From assembly GCA_905221235.1 (NCBI GenBank), contig CAJNCJ010000015.1:1-42001 (forward strand): a stretch of 42,001 bases of DNA, read 5' to 3'. The stretch's first letter is position 1. The number at the start of each line of letters is the position of its first letter. The stretch comes from a bacterium (GTDB lineage: Bacteria > Bacillota > Bacilli > Lactobacillales > Streptococcaceae). A program made the translations under genes and the position numbers. This document shows, in pieces, positions 20,855 to 29,792 of this stretch. Under the pieces are notes generated by a model that did not search any database, was not told the origin of the DNA, and worked only from the letters and a program-made list of their open reading frames with translations.

Positions 20855-20882
20855 ATTATACATTAAAAAATCTAAATTACAA
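20855..20882 (-). promoter_or_regulatory. Probable promoter of the YhgE/Pip gene
   Basis: On the minus strand TTGTAA and TATAAT are spaced 16 bases apart, upstream of operator 1. Confidence 0.5.
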
Positions 20883-20898
20883 GATAAAAAATCCATTT

Positions 20899-20915
20899 TT
20901 AGACATATAGTCTAA
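20899..20915. promoter_or_regulatory. Operator-like palindrome 2 (TetR site, regulator side)
   Basis: TTAGAC-ATATA-GTCTAA has perfect 6-base inverted arms. It lies 21 bases before the regulator's ATG and just upstream of its ribosome site AAGGAGG, which suggests autoregulation. Confidence 0.75.
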
Positions 20916-20935
20916 TTTGTTTACAAGGAGGAAGT

Positions 20936-21478
20936 ATGCAAGAAAGTAACAAACGCTTAAAAACAAAGCGAACTATTGAAAATGCTATGGTACAACTACT
21001 GATGGAACAACCATTTGATCAAATTTCTACTGTCAAGTTAGCAGAAAAAGCCGGAATTAGTCGTTCCAGCTTCTATACTCACTATAAAGATAAGTATGAT
21101 ATGATCGAGCACTATCAAAGCAAGCTATTTCATACATTTGAATATATTTTTCAAAAACATGCTCATCACAAAAGAGATGCTATTTTAGAAGTATTTGAAT
21201 ATCTAGAGTCAGAACCACTTCTGGCTGCCCTTCTTTCTGAAAATGGGACCAAAGAAATCCAAAATTTCTTACGAAATAAACTTCATATCATGCTCAGTAC
21301 AGATTTACAAAAGCGATTTATGCAACTGAATCTTAATACCACTGAATTAGAATATAGTAGCATCTATCTAACTCACGCACTTTTTGGTGTCTGCCAAACT
21401 TGGATTGCACATGGAAAAAAAGAAAGTCCTCAAGAAATAACAGACTTCCTCATGAAGATGCTTGGTGATACGAATTGA
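20936..21478 (+). CDS. TetR/AcrR-family transcriptional regulator
   Basis: This 180-residue DNA-binding regulator has an N-terminal TetR helix-turn-helix at about residues 10-55 (KRTIENAMVQLL, then STVKLAEKAGISRSSFYTHYKDK) and a helical ligand/dimer domain resembling the TetR_C_7 type found in Firmicutes. A strong ribosome site (AAGGAGG) precedes the ATG. It is divergent from the YhgE/Pip gene, and two near-identical 17-base palindromes lie in the 127-base gap, so it probably represses both itself and that gene. The inducer is unknown. It ends at a strong terminator shared with the convergent tRNA/comCDE unit. Confidence 0.9.
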   Translation: MQESNKRLKTKRTIENAMVQLLMEQPFDQISTVKLAEKAGISRSSFYTHYKDKYDMIEHYQSKLFHTFEYIFQKHAHHKRDAILEVFEYLESEPLLAALLSENGTKEIQNFLRNKLHIMLSTDLQKRFMQLNLNTTELEYSSIYLTHALFGVCQTWIAHGKKESPQEITDFLMKMLGDTN

Positions 21479-21483
21479 TGCAA

Positions 21484-21511
21484 AAAAGGGAACAACACTA
21501 TGTTCCCTTTT
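21484..21511. terminator. Bidirectional terminator between the TetR gene and tRNA-Asn/comCDE
   Basis: AAAAGGGAAC (21484-21493) and GTTCCCTTTT (21502-21511) form a perfect 10-base stem with an 8-base loop. A and T tracts on both sides allow termination in either direction. Confidence 0.9.
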
Positions 21512-21518
21512 ATCTATA

Positions 21519-21592
21519 CTCCGCCAGTAGGACTCGAACCTACGACATCATGATTAACAGTCATGCGCTACTACCAACTGAGCTATGGCGGA
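21519..21592 (-). tRNA. tRNA-Asn (anticodon GTT)
   Basis: This is a 74-base cloverleaf on the minus strand with acceptor arms TCCGCCA/TGGCGGA. The anticodon loop CTGTTAA gives GTT. The T arm is GTAGGTTCGAGTCCTAC. It follows tRNA-Glu with a short spacer, in the same direction as comE. Confidence 0.97.
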
Positions 21593-21597
21593 TAAAA

Positions 21598-21669
21598 TAG
21601 TCCGTACGGGATTCGAACCCGTGTTACCGCCGTGAAAAGGCGGTGTCTTAACCCCTTGACCAACGGACC
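21598..21669 (-). tRNA. tRNA-Glu (anticodon TTC)
   Basis: This is a 72-base cloverleaf with acceptor arms GGTCCGT/ACGGACT. The anticodon loop CTTTTCA gives TTC. The T arm is ACGGGTTCGAATCCCGT. It is identical to the plus-strand tRNA-Glu at 41925-41996. It sits 51 bases after comE with no clear terminator between them, so comCDE transcripts may run into it. Confidence 0.97.
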
Positions 21670-21720
21670 TTCTATCTGTAGCAGATATAACCATTATATC
21701 AATTTCTTACTAATTGTCAA

Positions 21721-22473
21721 TCACTTTTGAGATTTTTTCTCTAAAATATCTTTCAATTTTCTAATTTTTAACCTTGAAATAGGACAGCGATGATCTTCAT
21801 AGAAAACAACTTCTAGATTCTTTCGGTCAATTTCTCTAATATTGCCTATATTTACCAAAAATGACTTATGAGGAGAATAAAATCGCTGAGTATGTTTGTC
21901 CTTTTCCTGAATATCTGTCATGGTACCGTAAAACTCTTTGGCAAAATTCTTACCAATAATGCGTAATTTATGAGAGACACCTGTCGTTTCAATATACAAA
22001 ATATCATGGTAAGGAATTTTTAAATCATTTCCCTTGTAATTGTAATCAAAATAATCTACAACATCTTCATTTTCAAGCAACATACTCTTCGTGTAGAATA
22101 TATTTTGCTCAATTCTCTTCTTAAACATCTCATCATTGATATCCTTATCAACAAAATCTAGGGCTGATACCTGGTATTTATAGGTTAGAGTCGCAAACTC
22201 TGATCGACTGGTGATAAAGACGATAATAGCGTAAGGATTGTAATGACGAATGAGCTGAGCAACCTCAAATCCTTTTTTCTCAATTCCATGAATATCGATA
22301 TCTAGGAAATAAAGCTGATTTACTTCATCATTTTCAATGTATTCTTCAAATTCACGGACTTTTCCTGTTGTCTTGTATGATATTGGAATATTCGATTCTT
22401 TCGAAATTTCATCCAATATTCTCTCTAGTCTCACTTGATGTTCAATAACATCCTCTAAAATTAAAACTTTCAT
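21721..22473 (-). CDS. comE: Competence response regulator ComE
   Basis: ComE is the LytTR-type response regulator that turns on early competence genes (comCDE, comX and others) when phosphorylated by ComD. The 250-residue protein has a receiver domain (about 1-130) with the phosphoacceptor D58 in YFLDIDIHG, and a C-terminal LytTR DNA-binding domain (about 145-245). It overlaps comD by 4 bases. ComE-type direct repeats are present before comC and comX in this window. The length equals that of the pneumococcal protein. Confidence 0.97.
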   Translation of the reverse strand: MKVLILEDVIEHQVRLERILDEISKESNIPISYKTTGKVREFEEYIENDEVNQLYFLDIDIHGIEKKGFEVAQLIRHYNPYAIIVFITSRSEFATLTYKYQVSALDFVDKDINDEMFKKRIEQNIFYTKSMLLENEDVVDYFDYNYKGNDLKIPYHDILYIETTGVSHKLRIIGKNFAKEFYGTMTDIQEKDKHTQRFYSPHKSFLVNIGNIREIDRKNLEVVFYEDHRCPISRLKIRKLKDILEKKSQK

Positions 22474-23795
22474 TCAAATTCCCTCTTAAATCTAATAATT
22501 TGTCTAAATGTACTGCCTTCCATCTCTGTTTCTAAAATAATATTGTTGTACTTATCTAGTAGTTCTTTCACATTATTTAATCCTACCCCGCGATTTCTTC
22601 CCTTAGTAGAGAACCCTAAAGCAAATAGATCTCCTGAAGGAGTCATCGTCATTTTACATGAATTCTGAATCACAATAACTGTTTCAGTTTCCATCTTAAT
22701 AACTGCTACTTCCATCTGCTTTTTATAACTATCAGCCGATCCTTCAACAGCATTGTTCAATAAAACGCTCATGATACGAACCAAATCCAATAGTTCAATT
22801 GGAAGCTTGGTAATCGTATCTTTTACTTCCAGTGTAAACTCTACACCATTATTTCGAGCATAGACAATGGACTGAGCAACCAAACTTCGTAAAGCTGAGT
22901 CTTCTATGTTGTTCAAATCAAAGTAAGTGTACTTATCTGAACGCAGTTTATGATTGGCTTTGACCAAAACTTCATTGTAAATTCTGTCAATTTCCTGTAA
23001 ATCACCACTGTCAATTGCCATCTGCATGCTGACAAGCATACCAGCATAGTCATGTCGAAAACCACGAATTTCATTATACAGACCGACAATTTCATCTGTA
23101 TAATTCTGTAAATGTTTCTGTTCAAATTTCTTCTGCTTCAACGCAATCTCTTTCTCCATTTGTTCTTTATGAGAATTCATTGCAAAGAAGGTCAAAAATA
23201 GAGAGATAAAGACAATAGATGACAAAATACTTCCAAAACTATTCAAATGTTTAATCGTACTTACCATATCAGAAACGAAAGATACAATATGTAGCAATAG
23301 TAAAGCAAAAAATACTTTTTTCAAGAAAGGATAAAGGTAGTCCTTGTCAAAATAGATTAGTTCCAAATGGAAATAATGAATGATTTTTAAGACAACAAAA
23401 TAGGTTAACACCGTTACAACGAAAAAGAATGGGTAATAATGTTGTAAAACAAAATTGTCCCCTGTTATAGAGGAGAAAGTTACGGACAGAAAGTTATGAG
23501 TGCTCTCATATAAAAGAGATAGTAGTAAACTTAGAAATAGTCCTCTATCCCTCTCATACTGTTTAATCCATCGAAAATAGGAATATAAGCCCAAAGGAAG
23601 TAAAAATGTTGCAGTCCCTAACCCATCCAAATTTAGAAGATAAAAGGAAAGTTCAAGTACTACTTCTACTAGTAATGTATAAGCACCAAAAACGTATAGC
23701 TCTTTTCTATTTATTTGACCTTTACAAATTAAATGGTAACTGTAACTAATAATTAAAAAATGACCAATAACTGTCCCAAATCCAAGTAAATTCAT
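22470..23795 (-). CDS. comD: Competence histidine kinase ComD
   Basis: ComD is the membrane receptor for the competence-stimulating peptide and belongs to the HPK10 kinase class. The 441-residue protein has six or seven hydrophobic segments in the first 205 residues, a coiled linker, the phosphoacceptor H248 in GFRHDYAG, and an unorthodox ATP-binding domain with LNNAVEGS and GRNRGVGLNN. The N-terminal membrane part decides pheromone specificity in this family and should match the variant peptide encoded by comC. The ribosome site AAGGAG precedes the ATG. It starts 20 bases after comC and overlaps comE by 4 bases. Confidence 0.97.
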   Translation of the reverse strand: MNLLGFGTVIGHFLIISYSYHLICKGQINRKELYVFGAYTLLVEVVLELSFYLLNLDGLGTATFLLPLGLYSYFRWIKQYERDRGLFLSLLLSLLYESTHNFLSVTFSSITGDNFVLQHYYPFFFVVTVLTYFVVLKIIHYFHLELIYFDKDYLYPFLKKVFFALLLLHIVSFVSDMVSTIKHLNSFGSILSSIVFISLFLTFFAMNSHKEQMEKEIALKQKKFEQKHLQNYTDEIVGLYNEIRGFRHDYAGMLVSMQMAIDSGDLQEIDRIYNEVLVKANHKLRSDKYTYFDLNNIEDSALRSLVAQSIVYARNNGVEFTLEVKDTITKLPIELLDLVRIMSVLLNNAVEGSADSYKKQMEVAVIKMETETVIVIQNSCKMTMTPSGDLFALGFSTKGRNRGVGLNNVKELLDKYNNIILETEMEGSTFRQIIRFKREFE

Positions 23796-23815
23796 TACTC
23801 TTTCTCCTTATTTCA

Positions 23816-23941
23816 TTACTTTTTTCGTTGGAAAAGAAAATCAAGGATGAGGTCTGAAACTCTACTTTCCCCACCTTGAATCTCCTGCAAGTCTTTTTCC
23901 TTCAAGGCTACAAACTGTTCCAATTTAACTGTGTTTTTCAT
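23816..23941 (-). CDS. comC: Competence-stimulating peptide precursor ComC
   Basis: This is a 41-residue pheromone precursor. The leader [19 protein letters not shown] ends in the double-glycine signal EIQGG, cut and exported by ComAB. The predicted mature peptide is [17 protein letters not shown], 17 residues, with the usual acidic N terminus, hydrophobic middle and RKK end. It resembles the pneumococcal CSP-2 type in the DFLF..RKK half but differs in the N-terminal half (ESRVSDL). The ribosome site AGGAG is present. The gene heads comCDE, with a ComE box and TATAAT upstream, so it is autoinduced. It is too short for usual ORF length cut-offs. Confidence 0.96.
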   Translation of the reverse strand: MKNTVKLEQFVALKEKDLQEIQGGESRVSDLILDFLFQRKK

Positions 23942-23991
23942 AATAAAATCTCCTAAAATGTTTTTTTCTTGTAAGCTAACTTACAAAAACC

Positions 23992-23997
23992 ATTATA
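23992..23997 (-). promoter_or_regulatory. -10 box of comCDE
   Basis: TATAAT on the minus strand lies 50 bases before comC and 31 bases downstream of the ComE repeats. The -35 region is poor, fitting an activator-dependent promoter. Confidence 0.85.
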
Positions 23998-24028
23998 CAA
24001 AATGGAATTTCATTTTAGATAAAATTCT

Positions 24029-24058
24029 CTCAACTGTCATTTTTTTCTCCCCAAGTGT
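24029..24058 (-). promoter_or_regulatory. ComE binding site of comCDE
   Basis: Two imperfect direct repeats, ACACTTGGG (24058-24050) and ACAGTTGAG (24037-24029), are 12 bases apart on the minus strand. This is the known spacing and consensus of ComE boxes. Confidence 0.9.
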
Positions 24059-24070
24059 ACTTTTTTAAGA

Positions 24071-24099
24071 AAAAAGCCGGGAAAATTCCCAGCTTTGCT
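24071..24099 (-). terminator. Terminator between tRNA-Arg and comCDE
   Basis: The minus strand reads AAAGCTGGGAA, a short loop, then TTCCCGGCTTT and a T-rich tail. One U-G wobble makes the hairpin stronger as minus-strand RNA. In pneumococcus, read-through at the tRNA-Arg terminator is known to set basal comCDE expression. Confidence 0.85.
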
Positions 24100-24106
24100 A
24101 CTATAT

Positions 24107-24180
24107 TGATCCCAGCAGGATTCGAACCTGCGACCGTTCGCTTAGAAGGCGAATGCTCTATCCAGCTGAGCTATGAGACC
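24107..24180 (-). tRNA. tRNA-Arg (anticodon TCT)
   Basis: This is a 74-base cloverleaf with acceptor arms GGTCTCA/TGGGATC. The anticodon loop CTTCTAA gives TCT. The T arm is GCAGGTTCGAATCCTGC. It lies between rlmH and comCDE on the same strand. Confidence 0.96.
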
Positions 24181-24223
24181 TAACACAATTATTCTACCAA
24201 AAAATCAATTAAAAGTCAATTTT

Positions 24224-24703
24224 CTATTTATGATAGGGCGAGCCCTGCTGAATCGTAAAAGCCCGATAGATTTGTTCAACAAGGACTAGTCTCATTAACT
24301 GATGGGGCAAAGTTAGACGGCCAAAACTGACAGAAAGATTGGCTCTCTTTTTTACATCCTGTGCTAATCCCAGACTCCCTCCAATAATAAATGTAAGAGT
24401 AGAAAATCCTTTTATAGAAGCTTCTTCTAATTGTTTACTAAATTCTTCTGAGGAGAAAGTTTTCCCTTCAATAGCTAACGCAATAACAAAATCACGATCA
24501 CCAACTTTTGATAAAATTCTCTGACCTTCTATTTCTAAAATCTTTTGATTTTCTGACTCACTAGCCCTATCTGGTGTTTTTTCATCTGCCAGCTCAATCA
24601 TTTCAAACTTAGCAAATCGAGCAATTCGTTTTGAATACTCTGCGATACCATCTTTTAAATACTTTTCTTTCAGTTTCCCAACTGTTACAACTTTAATTTT
24701 CAT
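24224..24703 (-). CDS. rlmH: 23S rRNA (pseudouridine1915-N3)-methyltransferase RlmH
   Basis: RlmH methylates pseudouridine 1915 in helix 69 of 23S rRNA using S-adenosylmethionine. It is a small SPOUT enzyme of 159 residues, the usual size. The knot motif FIIGGSLGL and the C-terminal [28 protein letters not shown] are intact, including the terminal histidine-tyrosine stretch typical of the family. It diverges from htrA. The 182-base gap between them contains DnaA boxes and the htrA CiaR site. Confidence 0.96.
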   Translation of the reverse strand: MKIKVVTVGKLKEKYLKDGIAEYSKRIARFAKFEMIELADEKTPDRASESENQKILEIEGQRILSKVGDRDFVIALAIEGKTFSSEEFSKQLEEASIKGFSTLTFIIGGSLGLAQDVKKRANLSVSFGRLTLPHQLMRLVLVEQIYRAFTIQQGSPYHK

Positions 24704-24739
24704 GACTCTATTCTAACATATTCTTTATTTTTTCACATC

Positions 24740-24803
24740 TTATTCACAAAATAAAAGGTTAATTTTAACCGAGAAAACCACAGATTTTTGAAAGTTATCC
24801 ACA
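24740..24803. promoter_or_regulatory. DnaA boxes between rlmH and htrA
   Basis: TTATCCACA, a perfect DnaA box, is at 24795-24803. TTATTCACA, with one mismatch, is at 24740-24748. They may be an upstream part of the origin or a regulatory titration site. Confidence 0.75.
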
Positions 24804-24823
24804 ATCTGTGAAAAACTTTTGTG

Positions 24824-24856
24824 TTTAAGTTATAATTAAGCTAGTCAGTTTATACT
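24824..24856 (+). promoter_or_regulatory. CiaR-controlled htrA promoter
   Basis: TTTAAG-TTATA-ATTAAG (24824-24840) fits the CiaR direct repeat NTTAAG-N5-WTTAAG. A -10 box TATACT is at 24851-24856. The repeat sits in the -35 area, consistent with activation by CiaRH, as known for pneumococcal htrA. Confidence 0.88.
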
Positions 24857-24864
24857 TTCAATAA

Positions 24865-26067
<1,203 letters not shown>

Positions 26068-26096
26068 TTGACATCTATGTAAAGAAAACTTTACAT
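26068..26096 (+). promoter_or_regulatory. Possible parB promoter/palindrome
   Basis: TTGACA (26068-26073) is followed by a palindrome ATGTAAAG-AAAA-CTTTACAT (26077-26096). With 17-base spacing the -10 would be TTACAT, within the right arm. The palindrome has no T run, so it is more likely an operator or a weak hairpin than a terminator. Confidence 0.4.
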
Positions 26097-26124
26097 AAGA
26101 GAAAAGATATGTTAGTGTAGAATC

Positions 26125-26883
26125 ATGGAAAAATTTGAAATGATTTCTATCACGGATATACAAAAAAATCCCTATCAACCTCGAAAAGAATTTGATGGAG
26201 AAAAACTACATGAACTAGCACAGTCTATCAAAGAAAATGGGGTCATTCAACCGATTATTGTTCGTCAATCTCCTGTTATTGGTTATGAAATCCTGGCAGG
26301 AGAGAGACGCTATCGGGCTTCACTTTTAGCTGGTCTAACCTCTATCCCAGCTGTTGTTAAACAACTTTCAGACCAAGAGATGATGGTCCAGTCCATCATT
26401 GAAAATTTACAGAGAGAAAATTTAAATCCAATAGAAGAAGCACGCGCCTATGAATCTCTCGTAGAGAAAGGATTTACCCATGCTGAAATTGCAGATAAAA
26501 TGGGCAAGTCTCGTCCTTACATCAGCAACTCCATTCGTTTGCTCTCCTTGCCAGAACAGATTATCTCAGAAGTAGAAAATGGCAAACTATCACAAGCCCA
26601 TGCGCGTTCGCTAGTTGGGTTGAATAAGGAACAACAAGACTATTTCTTTCAACGAATTATAGAAGAAGACATTTCTGTAAGGAAGTTAGAAGCTCTTCTG
26701 ACAGATAAAAAACAAAAGAAACAGCAAAAAACTGATCATTTCATACAAAATGAAGAAGAACAGTTAAAAAAACTACTCGGATTAGATGTAGAAATCAAAC
26801 TGTCTAAAAAAGACAGTGGAAAAATCATTATTTCTTTTTCAAATCAAGAAGAATACAGTAGAATTATCAACAGCCTGAAATAA
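26125..26883 (+). CDS. parB: Chromosome-partitioning protein ParB (Spo0J)
   Basis: ParB is a CTP-dependent DNA clamp that loads at parS sites and recruits SMC to the origin region. The 252-residue protein has an N-terminal ParB/Srx domain with GERRYRA at 59-65, a helix-turn-helix at about 115-145 (THAEIADKMGKSRPYISNSIRLL), and a C-terminal dimer domain after a lysine-rich linker. No parA gene is adjacent, in line with streptococci having an orphan ParB. The ATG has no good ribosome site. An ATG at codon 6 has only a weak GGA before it. Three parS-like sites lie in this window. Confidence 0.95.
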   Translation: MEKFEMISITDIQKNPYQPRKEFDGEKLHELAQSIKENGVIQPIIVRQSPVIGYEILAGERRYRASLLAGLTSIPAVVKQLSDQEMMVQSIIENLQRENLNPIEEARAYESLVEKGFTHAEIADKMGKSRPYISNSIRLLSLPEQIISEVENGKLSQAHARSLVGLNKEQQDYFFQRIIEEDISVRKLEALLTDKKQKKQQKTDHFIQNEEEQLKKLLGLDVEIKLSKKDSGKIIISFSNQEEYSRIINSLK

Positions 26884-26914
26884 GGCTGTTCTTTTATTTT
26901 TTTATCTCACAAGG

Positions 26915-27030
26915 TTATCCACTATTTTTTTCGATAAAAAGCTTAATAAATCAATAGTTTCTGATTTTATCCCCAACCTGTGGATAAAACTTTATAACAT
27001 TGTGGATTATTTTTCACAGCTTGTGGAAAA
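26915..27030. promoter_or_regulatory. oriC part 1: DnaA box cluster upstream of dnaA
   Basis: The sites are TTATCCACT (26915-26923), TTATCCCCA (26967-26975), a perfect TTATCCACA on the minus strand (26979-26987), TAATCCACA on the minus strand (27001-27009) and TTTTCCACA on the minus strand (27022-27030). The cluster sits in AT-rich DNA before dnaA and overlaps its probable promoter, so it likely also gives DnaA autoregulation. Confidence 0.88.
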
Positions 27031-27046
27031 TTCTTGCTATCTATGG

Positions 27047-27052
27047 TAAAAT
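27047..27052 (+). promoter_or_regulatory. Probable extended -10 of dnaA
   Basis: TGGTAAAAT lies 48 bases before the dnaA start. The DnaA box at 27022-27030 sits in the -35 area. Confidence 0.5.
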
Positions 27053-27099
27053 AAGTCTAGCATTAAACTTTTAAACAAGTAGTAAAGGAGGAGAACGGA

Positions 27100-28461
27100 T
27101 TGAAAGAAAAACAATTTTGGAATCGTATCTTAGAATTTGCGCAAGAAAGACTAACTCGATCCATGTATGATTTCTATGCTATTCAAGCTGAACTCATCAA
27201 GGTAGAGGAAAATGTTGCCACTATATTTTTACCACGATCTGAGATGGAAATGGTCTGGGAAAAACAACTAAAAGATATTATTGTAGTAGCTGGTTTTGAG
27301 ATTTATGATGCTGAAATAACTCCCCACTATATTTTCACTAAACCTCAAGACACGACTATCTCACAAGTTGAAGAAGCTACAAATTCAACTCTTTATGACT
27401 ATAGTCCAAAGTTAGCATCTATTCCTTATTCGGAGACTGGATTAAAAGAGAAGTATACCTTTGATAATTTTATCCAAGGGGATGGAAATGTTTGGGCTGT
27501 ATCAGCCGCTTTAGCTGTCTCTGAAGATTTGGCTCTGACCTATAATCCTCTTTTTATCTATGGAGGACCGGGACTTGGTAAGACTCACTTATTAAACGCC
27601 ATTGGAAATGAAATTCTAAAAAATATTCCGAATGCGCGTGTTAAATATATCCCTGCTGAAAGTTTTATTAATGACTTTCTTGACCACCTAAGACTTGGGG
27701 AAATGGAAAAGTTTAAAAAGACCTATCGTAGTCTTGATCTTTTGTTAATCGATGATATCCAGTCACTTAGCGGAAAAAAAGTCGCAACTCAGGAAGAATT
27801 TTTCAATACCTTTAACGCCCTTCATGACAAGCAAAAACAGATTGTCCTAACGAGTGACCGAAGTCCAAAACATCTAGAAGGGCTCGAGGAGAGGCTTGTC
27901 ACGCGTTTTAGTTGGGGATTGACACAAACTATCACCCCCCCTGACTTTGAAACACGTATTGCCATTTTACAAAGTAAAACGGAACATTTAGGCTACAATT
28001 TCCAAAGTGACACTCTAGAATACCTAGCTGGGCAATTTGATTCAAATGTTCGAGACCTTGAGGGGGCAATCAATGACATCACTTTAATTGCCAGAGTAAA
28101 AAAAATCAAGGATATCACTATTGATATTGCTGCAGAAGCTATTAGAGCTCGCAAACAAGATGTTAGCCAAATGCTCGTCATCCCAATTGACAAAATCCAA
28201 AATGAAGTTGGTAACTTTTATGGTGTTAGCGTCAAAGAAATGAAGGGAAGCAGACGCCTTCAAAATATTGTTTTGGCTCGTCAAGTAGCCATGTATTTAT
28301 CTAGAGAACTGACAGATAATAGTCTTCCAAAAATTGGGAAGGAATTTGGAGGAAAAGATCATACAACAGTCATTCATGCACATGCAAAAATTAAATCTTT
28401 GATTGATGAAGACGATAATTTACGTTTAGAAATTGAATCAATCAAAAAGAAAATAAAATAA
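27100..28461 (+). CDS. dnaA: Chromosomal replication initiator DnaA
   Basis: DnaA is the AAA+ initiator that binds DnaA boxes and melts the origin. The 453-residue protein has the helicase-loading domain I (about 1-85), a short linker, an AAA+ domain with Walker A GGPGLGKT near 154 and Walker B LLLIDDIQ, and the C-terminal DNA-binding domain with the signature [15 protein letters not shown]. The start codon is TTG at 27100, chosen because AAGGAGGAG lies six bases upstream and the product begins as the family does ([15 protein letters not shown]). Box clusters lie on both sides of the gene. Confidence 0.98.
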   Translation: MKEKQFWNRILEFAQERLTRSMYDFYAIQAELIKVEENVATIFLPRSEMEMVWEKQLKDIIVVAGFEIYDAEITPHYIFTKPQDTTISQVEEATNSTLYDYSPKLASIPYSETGLKEKYTFDNFIQGDGNVWAVSAALAVSEDLALTYNPLFIYGGPGLGKTHLLNAIGNEILKNIPNARVKYIPAESFINDFLDHLRLGEMEKFKKTYRSLDLLLIDDIQSLSGKKVATQEEFFNTFNALHDKQKQIVLTSDRSPKHLEGLEERLVTRFSWGLTQTITPPDFETRIAILQSKTEHLGYNFQSDTLEYLAGQFDSNVRDLEGAINDITLIARVKKIKDITIDIAAEAIRARKQDVSQMLVIPIDKIQNEVGNFYGVSVKEMKGSRRLQNIVLARQVAMYLSRELTDNSLPKIGKEFGGKDHTTVIHAHAKIKSLIDEDDNLRLEIESIKKKIK

Positions 28462-28463
28462 CT

Positions 28464-28556
28464 TGTGGATAACTTTCGCTTTTTTATCTTTTTTATCCAC
28501 ATTTTTTAAACAAGCCAAAAATCTTGATATGACTTACTTTAAGTCTGTTTTCCACA
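28464..28556. promoter_or_regulatory. oriC part 2: DnaA boxes between dnaA and dnaN
   Basis: Perfect TTATCCACA boxes occur on the minus strand (28464-28472) and plus strand (28493-28501). TTTTCCACA is at 28548-28556. They are followed by a DnaA-trio-like, AT-rich run before dnaN. Confidence 0.9.
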
Positions 28557-28569
28557 GATTTCACAGACT

Positions 28570-28584
28570 CTATTATTACTATTA
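28570..28584 (+). promoter_or_regulatory. DnaA-trio element, probable unwinding start
   Basis: The plus strand reads CTA-TTA-TTA-CTA-TTA, so the other strand read 3' to 5' is GAT-AAT-AAT-GAT-AAT. This fits the 3'-(G/A)A(T/A) DnaA-trio that follows the last DnaA box in bacterial origins. It lies 13 bases after the box at 28548-28556. Confidence 0.75.
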
Positions 28585-28619
28585 TCTTTCTAATACTAAA
28601 AATAAATAAAGGAGAATCC

Positions 28620-29756
28620 ATGATTCATTTTTCAATTAATAAAAATTTATTTCTACAAGCCTTAAATACAACTAAAAGAGCTATTAGCTCTAAAAATGCC
28701 ATCCCTATTTTATCAACTGTCAAAATTGACGTAACCAATGAAGGTGTTACTTTAATTGGTTCAAATGGTCAAATTTCAATTGAAAATTTTATTTCTCAAA
28801 AAAATGAAGATGCTGGTTTGTTAATTACTTCTCTAGGTTCAATCCTTCTTGAAGCTTCTTTCTTCATCAATGTGGTATCTAGTCTACCTGATGTGACTCT
28901 TGATTTTAAAGAAATTGAACAAAATCAAATTGTTTTAACCAGCGGCAAATCAGAAATTACCCTAAAAGGAAAAGATAGCGAACAATATCCACGAATCCAA
29001 GAAATTTCAGCTAGTACTCCTTTAGTTCTTGAAACAAAATTACTCAAGAAAATTATCAATGAAACAGCTTTTGCGGCAAGTACACAAGAAAGTCGTCCAA
29101 TTTTGACAGGTGTTCATTTTGTATTGAGCCAACACAAGGAGCTAAAAACAGTTGCGACAGACTCTCATCGTCTAAGCCAGAAAAAATTAACGCTGGAGAA
29201 AAATAGTGATGATTTTGATGTCGTAATTCCTAGCCGTTCTTTACGCGAATTTTCAGCGGTATTTACAGATGATATTGAAACTATAGAGATTTTCTTTTCC
29301 AACAATCAAATCCTCTTTAGAAGCGAAAATATTAGCTTCTACACACGTCTGTTAGAAGGTAACTATCCTGATACAGATCGTTTGATTCCAACAGACTTTA
29401 ACACTACAATTACTTTTGATGTTGTAAACTTGCGTCAGTCAATGGAACGTGCTCGTCTTTTATCAAGTGCGACTCAAAATGGTACTGTGAAGCTTGAAAT
29501 TAAAGGTGGTATTGTTAGCGCCCATGTTCATTCTCCAGAAGTTGGTAAAGTAAACGAAGAAATCGATACAGAGCAGGTTACTGGTGAAGATTTGACCATT
29601 AGTTTCAACCCAACTTATTTGATTGATTCTCTTAAAGCTTTAAATAGCGAAAAGGTGACTATTAGCTTTATCTCAGCTGTTCGTCCATTTACTCTTGTGC
29701 CAGCAGACACTGATGAAGATTTTATGCAGCTTATCACCCCAGTTCGTACAAATTAA
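28620..29756 (+). CDS. dnaN: DNA polymerase III beta sliding clamp
   Basis: DnaN forms the ring that tethers DNA polymerase to the template and docks repair factors. The 378-residue protein has the three-domain clamp pattern, starting MIHFSINKNLFLQALNTTKRAIS. It contains the conserved ATDSHRLS stretch in the middle domain and ends PVRTN in place of the more usual PMRL-type end. The ribosome site AAAGGAG precedes the ATG. A terminator follows at once. It lies immediately downstream of the origin unwinding region. Confidence 0.97.
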   Translation: MIHFSINKNLFLQALNTTKRAISSKNAIPILSTVKIDVTNEGVTLIGSNGQISIENFISQKNEDAGLLITSLGSILLEASFFINVVSSLPDVTLDFKEIEQNQIVLTSGKSEITLKGKDSEQYPRIQEISASTPLVLETKLLKKIINETAFAASTQESRPILTGVHFVLSQHKELKTVATDSHRLSQKKLTLEKNSDDFDVVIPSRSLREFSAVFTDDIETIEIFFSNNQILFRSENISFYTRLLEGNYPDTDRLIPTDFNTTITFDVVNLRQSMERARLLSSATQNGTVKLEIKGGIVSAHVHSPEVGKVNEEIDTEQVTGEDLTISFNPTYLIDSLKALNSEKVTISFISAVRPFTLVPADTDEDFMQLITPVRTN

Positions 29757-29758
29757 GT

Positions 29759-29788
29759 TAAAGAGGTTGAGCCTAGCTCGCCTCTTTT
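29759..29788 (+). terminator. Terminator after dnaN
   Basis: AAGAGG and CCTCTTTT form the outer stem, and an inner GAGC/GCTC extends it. A T run follows. Confidence 0.8.
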
Positions 29789-29792
29789 ATGA

